Shown: one piece after another, positions 10,863-22,060 of the stretch
How the letters are laid out: every line of letters starts with the position of its first letter
How positions within the stretch are numbered: position 1 is the first letter of the stretch
Assembly: GCA_021234155.1 (NCBI GenBank)
Contig: JAJEKV010000034.1
Coordinates: 10,878,697-10,942,696 of the forward strand
Source: Isoetes taiwanensis
Taxonomy: Eukaryota; Streptophyta; Lycopodiopsida; Isoetales; Isoetaceae
Direction of reading: 5' to 3'
Length of the DNA stretch: 64,000 nucleotides
Made by a program: the position numbers and the translations under genes
The notes under the pieces: generated by a model
Told to the model about the DNA's origin: nothing
Databases searched by the model: none
What the model saw: only the letters and a program-made list of their open reading frames with translations

Positions 10863-11660
10863 GGATAATCACTTGGAATATGAGGGGGATAAAGGGCCCC
10901 CTCAAAAGAAAGAGAGCACTCATAGCTCTTAAGGAGATGAAAGCTGATATTATTTTGTTACAGGAACATAGACTTCCAAGTTTTGAGTCCCAACACTTGG
11001 GGTCTTGGATCATTCCCAATGGAGACTCTGTATATGCCCAAGCTGATGGGACAAAGGGAGGTATCTGTATGGTTTGGAAAGGTTTTGGCTGCTGTCAGAA
11101 ATTCACACATAGCTCAGGGAGATGGACTGTAGCTGTCTTAGAGAAAGGAGCAGAAAAATTGGGAATTTTCAATGTCTATGCATCCACTGAACCAAATGAA
11201 AGGGCTGATCAATGGACTCAAATGAGACAATGGATAGCTGGCAATCAAATGGAAAATTACTTGATAGCAGGTGACTTCAATAACACACCACAATGGGATC
11301 AAAAGTTAGGGAAGAAATTGAATATGTCTAAAAGGGAATCTGCTGCTTGGGATTTGCTGATGACTGAGTGTGTATATATCCCCCCATCTTCATCTCAAAC
11401 TTATTCCTGGAGTAATAAGAGAAAGGGAGATGATAGAACATACTGCCTGCTGGATAGATTCTATATTTGCAATAAATCTCTGCTCAACTGGGATAATGTG
11501 GTTGTTACTGGAGACATAGGGAATTCTATTTCTGATCACATCCCACAATACTTGGATGACAAAATGGTTGCATGTAAGGGTGGTCAGAACATCCCATTTA
11601 AATTCAACACAGAACTGTTGAAATGCAAAAGATTTTGTGATGAATTCAAGATCTTTTATA
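10859..11660 (+). CDS. LINE ORF2, N-terminal part: APE-type endonuclease
   Basis: ATG at 10859 overlaps the ORF1 stop (ATGA), an arrangement suited to stop-and-restart translation. The EEP/APE endonuclease motifs appear in order: ITWNMRG, LLQEHRL (catalytic Glu), NVYAST, IAGDFNNTP (GDFN), TYSWSN, LLDRFYI and SDHIP. This domain nicks target DNA to prime reverse transcription. The frame is broken at 11669 by the hAT-like insertion and resumes in frame at 24065: ..IFYSSL|PPLPK.. once one copy of GTTCCTTG is counted. The last codons up to the apparent stop near 11686 are inside the hAT element and are not LINE. Confidence 0.9.
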
Positions 11661-11668
11661 GTTCCTTG
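11661..11668. repeat. Left 8-bp target-site duplication of hAT-like element (GTTCCTTG)
   Basis: It is repeated at 24057-24064. The element between starts CAGGG and ends CCCTA, the usual hAT termini. Confidence 0.75.
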
Positions 11669-11987
11669 CAGGGAAAAAATTACTAAAGTCATATTTTAGA
11701 TTAGCTAGAACAACTTTGGCTAATTTAACCCAAAATACATAGGAAAACTTTCGAATGTTTGGCTAAAGTTGAATAATTTTCCTTTACTAGTTTTGAATGT
11801 TTGGCTACTTTTTGTTTAAACCTTTATATAAACTTTAGCCAAACATTTATGCTATGCCAAACTTTTTATTGTACGAACATATTAATAATAGAAATCTACT
11901 AGTTGGAGAACAAAAAACTGTTCATCTAATATAGTATTAGCAACCTCTATTCCATAATCTCATGAATAATCTCATGAATAATCTCAT

Positions 11988-11991
11988 ATTC
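11988..11991. repeat. Left 4-bp target-site duplication (ATTC) of inner transposon
   Basis: It matches ATTC at 23789-23792, directly outside the inverted ends. Confidence 0.8.
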
Positions 11992-12080
11992 AAGCACAAT
12001 TTCATTAAAATGAGAAATTTCGTGATTCCAATTAGGAACGAAAATCCTTTTTAGTCAAATTTATGCCAATTTTTTGAGCA

Positions 12081-12145
12081 ATTATGGCGCCATTTAAAAA
12101 AAATATGCATCTAAAGTGCCATTTATTGGCGCCATTAAAAATTCT
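12081..12145. repeat. Palindrome half-sites near left end of inner transposon
   Basis: TATGGCGCCATTTA (12083) and TTGGCGCCATTAAA (12128) are single GGCGCC-centred versions of the AAATGGCGCC site used in the arrays at 13963 and 16193. Confidence 0.6.
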
Positions 12146-12314
12146 AGCATTGCATAAAATGAAGCTGGAGAAACATAACATCACAAAAATAGTTAAAAAT
12201 TCCGAATTCATAGATTTGCATATTAAAACATTTGCCAAAACAGGCAAGGACTCGGAAGAGGCAGCCTGTATACAAGAGTATTAGTGTACAATTTACATTA
12301 TTTTCATACAAAAT

Positions 12315-15300
12315 TCAGGGTTCCTCATCAGGAACAGGCTCCACAATAGGATCAGGTTCCGTATGGCCAGGGCCATGGCTAGAAGAAGCAACCATAGGAT
12401 CTCCCAGAAAGCTCTCGAACGCTGTGGCAGTGAAATTGGGATCATCAAGAATGTCCATATTGAATTGTGTATTCTTGATCACATCATAGTCCACATCGGG
12501 TGGAGCCGGGCATCTACGGATTTGGTGGATCTACAGCTTCTTCAACTACAGCAGGTGGTCTCTCTGTCACAGGAACAGCTGCGATGGTAGGATTCAGTAG
12601 GCGGTCAAGCCTATCTAGAATCCCCTTTAGGCACTCATGCTTAAGCGGGTCACTTTCGAATACAATGCAAAATCTCTTATTCAGCAATGAAGCCCTGCCA
12701 AAAGAACCACAGGAGAAGTAATCAAACACCCCCTGTTCTGGCGGTACCATTTTCTCACTTGCAGGTGCGAGCATGTAGCGAGGACCCAAACCTGGTTTCT
12801 CATAATTATGTCCCCTGGCAAGCCTTGCCGGTGTACTGAATCTGGCGTTGTTGAGAGCTTCCCGACCATAGCCTCGGTCTCCCGTCTTCGTCTTCTTCGT
12901 TAGGCCGTGAAGGCGGTGGCGGTTCTTGAGGATGATCGTTGAAGGGGAACTTGAGGTCAATAACCCGACGGGGAGGACCTTCGATTGGCACTGAATCTTT
13001 GTGGCATACACTAGTGAATGGGCCTCCGAACTCTGGGGAGGCGGATTCTTGTATTAGCCCTCATACATGCCAATATAAACTCGGATCGGAATCCGGATCA
13101 TCCATCTGAGATGAAATCAAAAAGTTGTGCTCAGGCCTTGCAAAGACTACTATCCAAAAGAATCGGTTTGTGGTGTTCTTTTACAACCGTGATTAAAGAA
13201 ATTTGTTAGTGTGGTTTTGTCCCACATTGGAAATATGCCTCTAGTGTCGGGGCAATCAAGGATACCGTACAGGGAGTGCAAACAACTTGTCCCCTTGTCA
13301 TGCGTTAGTTCAACCGCGAACGGAAGTCTTGGTATCCCTCTCTTCAAGGCAAAGCATTGCGTATGAATCTTGCCAAAGGCGGTGTACGTTACCGAAAATG
13401 CCTTCCTTGCCCACTCCGGTTTCAACCCACTTACTATGCAAGGTGGCCATGGAAATCAGGTCGGTATCCTCGAAGCCCGACAACATTAATCTTGAGATCG
13501 GTGATCGTTGAAGGACTTGAACTTCCTCGGAAAATTATCCTTCACGTATGCAAAAATCTCCTTCTTCAAGAAAGATATGGATCTTAGTGTCTTTGCCCTT
13601 GCCTTGAAGAATTGCTTACCGTATAATCACTAGTGACCTTTGACGAAGGTCTTCCCATCAAAGACTTCCTGGTAAAGGGCAAACCCGGTCTTAAGTAGTC
13701 CATACCCCTCATGCACCTCGGGTAGGTCCATTTGAAGTAGTCGATTCTTTTGCCCGATTCACGGGTAATAGTTTGTCCCTTGTTGTCTTTTAGCTTGCAA
13801 GATTTCCACAAGTTCCATAGGGACACGAATAACTGAAAAATATCCTCTGGCATGAAGACCCACTGGTTGAAATCTTTAGGATGCTTACCACGCATGGTAA
13901 CTTCAGCCAGAGCCAGATAACGCTGGAAACAACAAGAAGTTAGACTTGAACATTTAATGAGCAAATGGCGCCGTGGCGCCATTTGGTGAGGAAATGGCGC
14001 CGTGGCGCCGTTTGGTGAACAAATGGCGCCACGGCGCCATTTCATAATCTTGCAGAAAATTAAAACATGTACCTTGTATGGTTCTGAGCGAGATTGCCCG
14101 GCGTCCGATGGATCGGGCTTCGCATAGAGCATATTGCTGCGCGGTGGGTTATGTTATCAATGAATGGCTCTTTGAAAATAGTCTTCGCAGTGATATCATT
14201 GACTTCACAAGCGAAGCGGGGCATTCTCGATCGATGACCGTGTGCGGACAACACTTTCGGCAATTCCGTTGAAGATAAATCTTTGACATTTGCTCTTGGG
14301 ACTTTGGTGTGCCGAGTCTTCTACATACAAGTTGAGCAGCCATAACTGAATGATTACCATTCACTATATAATAGTGCATCCCCATGAGGTCATCCTCGGT
14401 TTTCCAAGGGACCAGTTTGTTTGTGAGGGGATTGAATGGAATCACATCAGCGGGAGTGAAGACTGGATGTGGGTCTCTCTGAAAGGACTCCACCAAAGTT
14501 TTGACGTGCTCCATATTCCTTGGTCTAGATGTCAGATTTGCTGGTCCTTGATATAATTTGAACACGTCTATTTTTTAATGAATGTGACAGGAGAGGATCT
14601 GATGGGTGTCGTAAATTTTTTGCGGTGTATTCTCTGCCGTCTTTTCCTCTTCGACCTTTCCACTAGAAGATTTGCGGGCACCTCTAGCAAGTCTTTGAGC
14701 TATTCTTAATGTGAGCTTCTTTGGCTCTAGCTTCTTAATGGGGACCCTTTTGGCGGTGTGTCCCGCGGGATCCTCGCTATGCCTTGGGCTCGGAGGTTCA
14801 CCACCACTTCTAGGACTTCAGCCCGGGACTTGGAGTCCGAGAAGCTCTCCTTTGTTTTTTGGTGTCCTCTCCTTCTCAAGGGTCTCCGACTGTGCTTCTT
14901 CTTTTTCCCATCCGTTTCCTCTGTCTCCACTTCCTTTCCCTCCGTTTCACGTGTCGCCTTTCCTTCCTTACGCCCCTTGCCTTCCCTATCCTTTTCTTTC
15001 CTTGCCCTTTTCTTTTCCTTCTTTTCCCTCTTTTCTTTATCTTCCTTCTCTTTCTTTTCCTTCTCTTTCTTTTCCTTCTCTTCCTTTTCCTTCTCTTCCT
15101 TTTCCTTCTCTTCCTTTTCTTTAGATTGTTTCTTTTCCTTCTTTTCCATATCACGGATCTTTGTGATCCTTTCTCTTAACTTTCCTCTTGCCCCGCCTTT
15201 CCTTCCTCCGGTTCTGGACATCCTCGGTAGAAGATGAGGAGTCTTTGTCATTTGCGCAGGTGTATCCCTAGGTTGTCTTGTCTTCTTCTTGCTCCCTTGT

Positions 15301-15720
15301 TTTTAGCCAGGCCGTGTCCACAATGGCGGGTAGTTTCTGCTGGGCTATTGCCTTGACAACGAATGAAGGCGAGTTTTTCGACTCGTTCATCCGATTGCGA
15401 AGAATCATAAAGCCCCTCAAGATTTCTTGTGGACCTTTGATGTCGGCTTCTTCAAATTTGTTGTGCGGTGGCGGCATCAGCCTTGCTTCTTCGCCGAACC
15501 GGCTACATTTGCAATGCTAGCAGACATTCTGATGGGATCATAAAACTTCCAGTCCACATAGTACACAATTATTCTCGCTTCAAAGTATCTTCCACAGACC
15601 ACCGGATCAATCCTCGCGACAGCTCTTGGCAACCAACTTCATTTGGACCAAGATACACGGCCGGTAAATGCCGAATTTTGTTTACGTGTCTGTCTCCCTT
15701 ATAGGAGGCAGAGCTCTCTT
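12315..15720 (-). CDS. ParB/sulfiredoxin-like protein gene of inner transposon
   Basis: Several minus-strand coding blocks line up as one spliced gene, reading downward. From about 15620 the sequence is ARIIVYYVDWKFYDPIRMSA, then PPPHNKFEEADIKGPQEIL at 15477. A Lys/Glu-rich coiled stretch spans 15150-14900. At 14565-14149 a ParB/Srx-like block has PVFTPADVIPFNPLTNKLVPW followed by HYYIVNGNHSVMAAQLV (motif IVNGNH-x4-A). A block at about 13130 reads FWIVVFARPEHNFLISSQM, and an acidic Pro-rich tail ends EPVPDEEP-stop at 12315. Exon borders are not all resolved and there is a frame change near 12514. ParB-fold domains bind DNA, and some hydrolyse CTP or cut DNA; the role here is unknown. It is divergent from the transposase, so a shared control region is likely. 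Confidence 0.55.
13963..14042. repeat. Three tandem 22-bp palindromes (29-bp spacing) inside ParB-like gene
   Basis: AAATGGCGCC-GT/AC-GGCGCCATTT palindromes stand at 13963-13984, 13992-14013 (one arm mismatch) and 14021-14042, separated by 7 bases (GGTGAGG, GGTGAAC). They fall between two coding blocks, probably in an intron. The regular 29-bp phase suggests protein binding on roughly similar helix faces. Confidence 0.85.
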
Positions 15721-17530
15721 CTACAGATCTCCTTTAGAGCACGTAGCGGTAGAGAGGGCTCACCGCATTACTTCCATGCACCATTGCACTGTCTATCAGC
15801 ATCATAGATGCGGTGGGATTGAAATTGTGTTTCGCCGACGTAAGATAGGCCGCAACAAAGAGGCATCGGCAACAAAGAGGCATCGATAAATGGTTTGAAC
15901 AAGCGGCGGAGACAATAGGTTGTGGTTGGCAAATGGGCCCGTGGCGCCATTTGTATCGATCCGATGCATAAGCACGGAGGCTGATCGTATGCCTATCCCT
16001 GCGTTTGGTCGAAGAGGCCTCCACCCAGTCCAAACCACTCCCCTTCGCAATATTCGAGGAAGATGGTTCGAAGGAGAGTGGATCGGACTGGGTGGAGGCA
16101 CCTGCGATTCGTAGGAGATACCACAACAGAACAAGCAGACAGACCAGATGACTAGGCAAACAACAAGTTCCCAATGTATGCTAATAGACATCAAATGGCG
16201 CCATGGCGCCATTTGCCAACAACAAGGCCCTATGGTAAGCTAATACACATCAAATGGCGCCATGGCGCCATTTGCCAACAACAAGTCCCAAATGTATGCT
16301 AATACACATCAAATGGTGCCATGGCGCCATTTGCCAATAACAAGACCCTATGGTAAGCTACCAGGCATCCTAAAGTAAGCTAAGACTCCTAAAGTGCACT
16401 CAATCATCCAAATGGCGCCATGGCGCCATTTGTCAACTATAAGACCCTAAAGTGGTTACGGGCATCTAAATAGCGGTGGCGCCATTTAGCCCAAACAAAC
16501 AATGCAAGTAGGCGACATACACGTCCCTTGAGGTAAGCTAGCCTCGTCTCCACATTTTGTTGAGCTCGAATTGTCCATTTCCATTTAGCGCCTTGAATTT
16601 GGTCCAAAAGGGTGTGTATCTAGATGTGTTGGCGGGCTAGCGGGGGAAATGGCGCTACTTTAAATCAACGAAAAAAAAAAGGATGAAAAAGGGTTGCTTT
16701 AGGCATTTGAAACTTGTGGCTAGCGGCCTTTAAATTTGAAGCGTGGCGGCTAAGGTCAGTGGCCCAGGAGCTGGAATAGTCGCTGAATGAAGCTTGAGAA
16801 AAACAGGCGGCCAACTAGGGCCCATGTCCGGCGTCGAGCGCCCATGCGATGGCCGATCGAGCGCCCATACCCAGCCCGGCCGCCCACGCCCGCCCGTGCC
16901 GTCGCGGTCCGGCCCGCCCGTGCAGCGTCGGTCAACGCCCATACGCCCAGCCGCCCCTCCCGCCCATGCAGTGTGAGTCGAGGCATCCATGCATACAATT
17001 CCGAGATTTGAAATTAATTTCACTTCTTGCTTGTAAATTTGAACATAAAATTCAAAATTCCTTGTATAATTAACATAAAAGTCAAAATTCCATGAGTATA
17101 TTGAAATTTGGACGCCACACAATCAAATTTGAATCGTCCGTTTTGAAAATTGTACTTTGCCTTTAAAGCTCCCCTCTTTGCCGTGCTCCCACTTAATGCG
17201 ACCATGCCACGACGCGAGGCGTTTTAGATTGCCGGTTCAGCTTTCGAATCCGCTGTTAGTCTCGGTTTTACCTTCGCGCCAAAGGCGCTTCTTTTCTCGA
17301 GCGCTAGGCGAGAAACTTTGCAAAGGCGCATGCGTCTTTGTCGGCGCTTTCTTCTTCAGCTCCACGAAATCGGTGATTCTTGGCGCTTTCTTCTTGGCGA
17401 ATCCTCCTTCTTCTTCTCGAATCTTTCTTGGCGCTTTCTTCTTGGCTCTTCTTGGCGCATTCTTACGCCCAATATATCTTTGGGATCAGCTTCATTTTCT
17501 GTTCTATCTCATTGCTCGGGACATACCACT
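15721..17530. promoter_or_regulatory. Divergent control region between ParB-like gene and transposase (inner transposon)
   Basis: This is about 1.8 kb between the two gene starts. It holds four 22-bp palindromes (16193-16431), further single sites (15951, 16466), an inverted pair (TCCGATCGAT-like words near 15958) and a GC-rich block at 16855-16960. A repeated CTTGGCGCTTTCTTCTTGG motif at 17378-17450 lies just upstream of the first transposase ATG. No confident coding region is seen, though some 5' exons of the ParB-like gene could lie in 15720-16200. As the only space between two divergent genes, it must contain both promoters. Confidence 0.5.
16193..16431. repeat. Array of four 22-bp palindromes (59-bp spacing)
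   Basis: AAATGGCGCC-AT-GGCGCCATTT is a perfect 22-bp palindrome at 16193-16214, 16252-16273 and 16410-16431, with a one-base variant at 16311-16332. The first three are spaced 59 bp, with spacers that are themselves repeated (GCCAACAACAAG, CTAATACACATC). The array lies in the control region between the two divergent genes. Confidence 0.9.
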
Positions 17531-17550
17531 ATGGATCTATCTAATATCAA
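17531..17550 (+). CDS. Probable first coding exon of inner transposase
   Basis: ATGGATCTATCTAATATCAA is followed directly by GTAAGT, a strong 5' splice site. It gives M-D-L-S-N-I-K. The next coding block probably starts near 17640 (HVTLVSIAKLAWGAHVMHAAL, with a CRFCD motif), after the acceptor GCTAG at 17631-17635. The start choice is inference. Confidence 0.4.
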
Positions 17551-17639
17551 GTAAGTCCACTTTGTTTACGGTATAAATTACGTTCTATTGCAGCCATGTG
17601 TATAGAGTGTTCAAATCGACATTAATCTTTGCTAGGACC

Positions 17640-20600
17640 ACGTAACCTTGGTTTCAATTGCAAAGTTGGCATGGGGTGCCCATGTTATGCATGCTGCTCT
17701 TATTGACACATATACAACAATGGGAGCAAGAATGCATAACATAGGCACCTCGATGTGTAGATTTTGTGATGGAGTTAAGCCATTTGGTGGAAATGGTGTT
17801 GGATCAAATGAAGCCATGAAGCCATTTAGTCGAAAATAGTGTTTGGATCAAATGGCCATAGCCATTTGATCCAAATTCACACCTATGAATGTGCCATAGG
17901 TGTGAATTTGGATCAAATGTAAGCCATGGCGCCATTTGATCCAAACACTATTTCAAATAAATGGCTTTCCATAATCATTTGATCCAAGTGTTCACCGTTA
18001 CACCAAATGGGCCATCATCGCTCATTAGCTCCAAATTTGGACCAAAATTTATACTTTTGTACTAAATAAGCCCATTTTCGCTTATTTTTGCTTATTTTTC
18101 CTCTATTTCATATGTTACGAAAAAGTGTAAGCCTTGCTTGATTGAAACAGGTTTAATTTTCCCCTGTACAACCTATTCGTCGGAGGGACAATTGTTGCCC
18201 GGGGACATATTTTGAATAGAACCACTCTTCATGGGAAGGAAATAGATCCTTCAAATGTAGCAATTGAGGTCTTGAGTCCGGTGATCCCATCGTGAAGCTT
18301 CGGTCCCTGTGGAGGGGGGATAACATTGGTGAAGCGGTAGGCACATTCATTGATTGGCCTAAGAGGGATGTAAAACCAAATGAGTGGCCCTCAAGTGAAG
18401 ATACGTCTTCGAGATCCCTCAATTTGCCCTCTTCACAAGAGGATTCATCTAGTAGTCCATCTGTCAGTAGTCCGGACATCAGTTTCACTGCTCACTGTGG
18501 TGAACCAAGCAACACAGCAACAAATGAAGAAGACGAGATAGTAGAGGAGATTGGAGGTCATGAGAATCTAGCTGCCCGTCTTGGTCTCAGGTTGTTTAAG
18601 CCTGAAGATGAGACAGTCTACTACTCCAGAACAGATCTACTAGGTTTGCCATGCTACATTCTTCACTCCTGCACCGGATCTAAATATTCGGAGGCGAATA
18701 TAGTCTTTAGTGATCCTCAGGATGCTATAGACGATGAGTTCTTGGGTGTATCAAAGGTCGGGCTTTCAGTGGGTAACATAATAGATCCAACGGGAAACCA
18801 AAATATCAGGTCATGTCATGCTTGTGCTGAGAGGCCTATAGCTAACAGTCTAGTAACCTGGGAGACCCATGCTGTTTTGCTTCATGATGGTAGGACAGTT
18901 TCACAACATTTACAAGCTCTTGCTGCTCTCGAACATGATGATTTAGAAGTTGAGTGCTTGGAAGCTGATGTTGAGAAGCAATTCAAGAGGAAAAGGAAAT
19001 ATACATATGTGAAGAGGGTCAGGAGGGAACCAAAGGGGGATGGCAAGGAGGAGAGGATGTGCGCTTCCAAGGCAATTAAGAGTGATCTAAAATCAACATG
19101 CAAGGGCTTAATGTGTCAAAAACCGAGCGGCCGCAAGTATGTGCCTTAAGAAAAGAATTTTATTCTCAATCAAGCAAAGGCGGGGATTACGCTTTGTTTT
19201 GATGTGTTGAGTGTAACTTATACAGGCGGTCGGGAGGGCGAAAGTAGTGTCAATGCGTGGAGTGGAGTCTTTGTCAATTCGCATGGGCGTGGCTTTAGGA
19301 GTTGCTGGTCCTACGTTTTATAGTTGGAGGAAGAGGTTCGAGTTAGGTGGAAAACGGGCGGAGCATGGTAATACAGGCTCTAAGAAGCCTAGATCTGTGA
19401 CACTAGCTACAGAAAGTGTGCTTGATACCTTCATTAGTGAGAATGCAGAGAGCATTCCACATAGAAGCAAAAAAGGAAAGGATGATATAAGGGAGAATGT
19501 TCGCAAACTTCCTTCCATCCTTAATAAGAAGAGCATACATAAGGAGGTGGGCGCCGTGGTGGAAGAATTGATGGGAAAGAGTGTAACCTTGCCCTCTTTT
19601 TTACAATATTTGGAAGAAAGAGTTTCGGACGTCGACATAGCAAAAAATACAACATTCTCCAAGTGTAACATATGTGTAGTCATCAAGCGAAATTGGAAAG
19701 AACAAAAGATATAAGGGAGAGGCAACCTTTCAATTCAACTACGGGCACATATGTTGGAACAACGTTCTCAGAGGGAGTCAATATTGGCATTGGCGTGCAT
19801 TATCACATCGTTCGCCAGAAAGTCACCTCTGCATAATACATGATAAGATGGATCAGGTCAAAACACTCACACCAAGAAGTCACCATCTCGCAAAGTCTGT
19901 TTGGAGAGGAGATCGCTTGAAGAGCAGCTTGACAGGAGCATTGACACATGGTCATGGTGGACGGGCTTATGGCCATTTCTCTCTTGATCTTTGGAAGGAT
20001 GACTCAAACTTTCATGTTGGATCACTTTCTAGGATCCTACACTATCTTGAGTTGCCGGAAGAAGACAAGTGTGGTGATTTGTGTGGAAGCAGAACTACAG
20101 ATTGCAAATTGATGCAAGCCCTAAAAGATACTCGACCACTGCAACATAAGCTAGTGCAGACACAAGAGAAGATGCCTTCATCTTCTAGTGCCAACTTAGA
20201 AGGCTTCAATCCTCTTCCTCGAAATCTCTACTTACAGTTGGATAATGCATCGGGTCAAAATAAAAATAGATATGTGTTCTCCTACCTCTCTTATTTGACA
20301 TGGCTTAAGGTATTCGATGAGATTCAGGTTGGCTTCATGATGGTTGGGCACACTCATGACGATATTGATGCATTGTTTGGGAACTTTTCGACGTTAATGA
20401 GTTCATCGGATGCTCTAACTTTGCCTGAGTTGCTTTACTTGTTTAGCAAGTGCAATGCAAAGTCTCCTGTTCCATATTTTGTGGATGAAGTTCATTGGAA
20501 AGGCTTTGTCAAGGGATATATCCACGATAAGGGCCAACGTCTAACGAGGCCATACCGAGCCATTGCTATTCGATTTAAAATGGATGGGAAATGGCCCATT

Positions 20601-21382
20601 ATGCAATATAAGATGCGGCCAACCCATAAAGAGTGGATTCGGAAAATGGAATAAGAATGTGGAAGGAGGATGAAAATGGTGAGCCAAGCGTTACCAGCGG
20701 GGGGGTGCCTAAAAATATCCCTCCAAGGAAGACATTGAAAGATCTCCCGGCTTTTGGCGGAGCAAACATCGGCAAGTACATAGCATTATGGAATTCCTTC
20801 TGCAAAAATCAAGAAGATAGTGTGTTTGCACGGCGATTACAAAGCAACTATGGATTCTTGGAGCGAGATTCTTTTGTGTTTGGAAGATGTATCTCGGGGC
20901 GACCTCAAAATGATAACTTTTGGTTGCGTACAAGGCAAGAACCTCTACAAAGCTGCATTTACTCCGGAGGTCGATGAAGCCGGTGCTTGTAAGACCTTTG
21001 CCTACATATTGTGGGCCAGCGGATGGAAGCGTCCGGTGTTGCCTATGGATGAGTTCGATCCTCATGCACATATTTACGAAAGGTATGTTTGTTTTAGTCC
21101 GACCTGGAGGCGATGAAACTCCAACGTGGTTGGGCTTTTGAGGAAGAAGATGCCATCCTAGATCGAGTCTACCAATTATGGTCACATTTATGTATCATGG
21201 TGGATGCCGTTGTTGGTATTGACTATCTGAGGTTGCTTAACTAAACGTTGGCGACCCAATCCATCAGATCCATCAAGGTATGAGAAGTTAGATGCCATAC
21301 ATTATGCATGGGATGCAAATGGCAAAAGACCCAAGACCGTTCGTTGATTCCAAAATACATTGTTGACATGTGGGGGACATAG
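17640..21382 (+). CDS. Inner transposase gene (DUF8039-like module + DUF7869-type core)
   Basis: The coding blocks run as follows. At 17640-17765 is a CRFCD block. At 18151-18360, after an AAACAG acceptor, is a DUF8039-like module (FNFPLYNLFVGGTIVARGH to GEAVGTFIDWPK). A 285-codon frame to 19149 ends in a bipartite basic run (KRKRKYTYVKRVRREPK) that looks like a nuclear signal. At 19247-19714 is RAEHGNTGSKKPRS to FSKCNICVVIKRN. The core at 19848-20654 has LYLQLDNASGQNKNRYVF and VGHTHDDIDALFGNF. The tail from 20662 has MWKEDENGEP and KRWRPNPSDPS, ending about 21382. The D-N-x-x-GQNK and GHTHDDID motifs are typical of the DUF7869 family and plausibly carry DDE-type acidic residues. Frame changes near 19150, 19715, 20655 and 20950 may be short introns or damage. 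It presumably acts on the AAGCACAATT ends. Confidence 0.7.
17855..18012. repeat. Cluster of half-sites around ATTTGATCCAAA in a transposase intron
   Basis: Between two coding blocks of the transposase, AAATGGCNNNAGCCATTT-type and CCATGGCGCCATTTGATCC motifs recur (17858, 17928, 17962, 18005). They link the palindrome half-site to TTTGGATCAAATG words, one of which forms an inverted pair at 17868-17918. Confidence 0.5.
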
Positions 21383-22060
21383 CATTAGCTAAAAGCTCTC
21401 AATCTCGGTCATGTTCTCGATAATCATGTATGTAATTTCTTTTGCTATAATACTTAAGCATTTTGGACAATTAATCGTTGTCGATACATCCTAATTTATG
21501 CTTATACTAACATCCTTACATCTATTATAATAGGTGTTTAATACACATCATTACATCGATGCACACATTATTGATGGCATACATATAATTTAGATGCACA
21601 TATTATTGATGGCATTATAGAGTCGATGATTCACTCATCATCAATCCCTCGCTATTGTGATCGCATTCATTTCGTAGGCATGGCTCGGGAACCCAAAGAA
21701 GATGGATCACAACACGAGTAAGGCCGGGCAATCACACTCCACGACCTTACGCTTTGGATTGTAAGTAAGGATCCGACTTAACACCTTTCATTATCGTGAT
21801 TAATATCATTGTAGCTCATGGAGCAAAGAATGGTCTCAAATGATCATCATAAATATTATAAGCCATGATGGGAGATGAATGACTTACCGAATGGAGCTGC
21901 TTTTATAGTCGTTATAGAATTATTGGTATAATACTTCAGCATTATTGGTATTATCGTGAACATTATTGGTATTATCGTCGGCATTATTGGTATTATACTT
22001 CAACATTATTGGTATTATACTTCAACATTATTGGATTCGTAGCTATAAATTCTTTTACCT
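21383..22060. promoter_or_regulatory. Right-arm region of inner transposon: conserved TATA element and 21-bp iterons
   Basis: GAGCTGCTTTTATAGTCGT at 21894-21912 is a TATAAAAG box on the minus strand, identical over 19 bases to 36720-36738 in the outer element. To its left, patches such as GAGCTACAAYGATATTAA are also shared. To its right, six copies of a ~21-bp iteron (CATTATTGGTATTATACTTC and variants) fill 21921-22035. No convincing protein follows the promoter leftward; only short frames occur. Confidence 0.5.

Noticed and set aside
14711-15237. Ser/Phe/Leu-rich plus-strand frames
   Set aside because: They are the reverse complement of the Lys/Glu-rich tract of the minus-strand gene.
12315-15720. 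Bacterial contamination, because of the ParB-like motif
   Set aside because: The gene is spread over interrupted blocks, lies inside a plant transposon with duplicated target, and recurs in two other copies.
13963-16431. CRISPR-like array of regularly spaced repeats
   Set aside because: The repeats are perfect palindromes with repeated, not unique, spacers, in a plant genome with no cas genes.
16756-17122. Arg/Pro/Ala-rich frames on both strands
   Set aside because: Open because of local GC richness in the control region; no family features.
17157-17576. Long plus-strand frame with LGAFF repeats as a membrane protein
   Set aside because: It arises from the repeated CTTGGCGCTTTCTTCTTGG motif in the leader before the transposase ATG.
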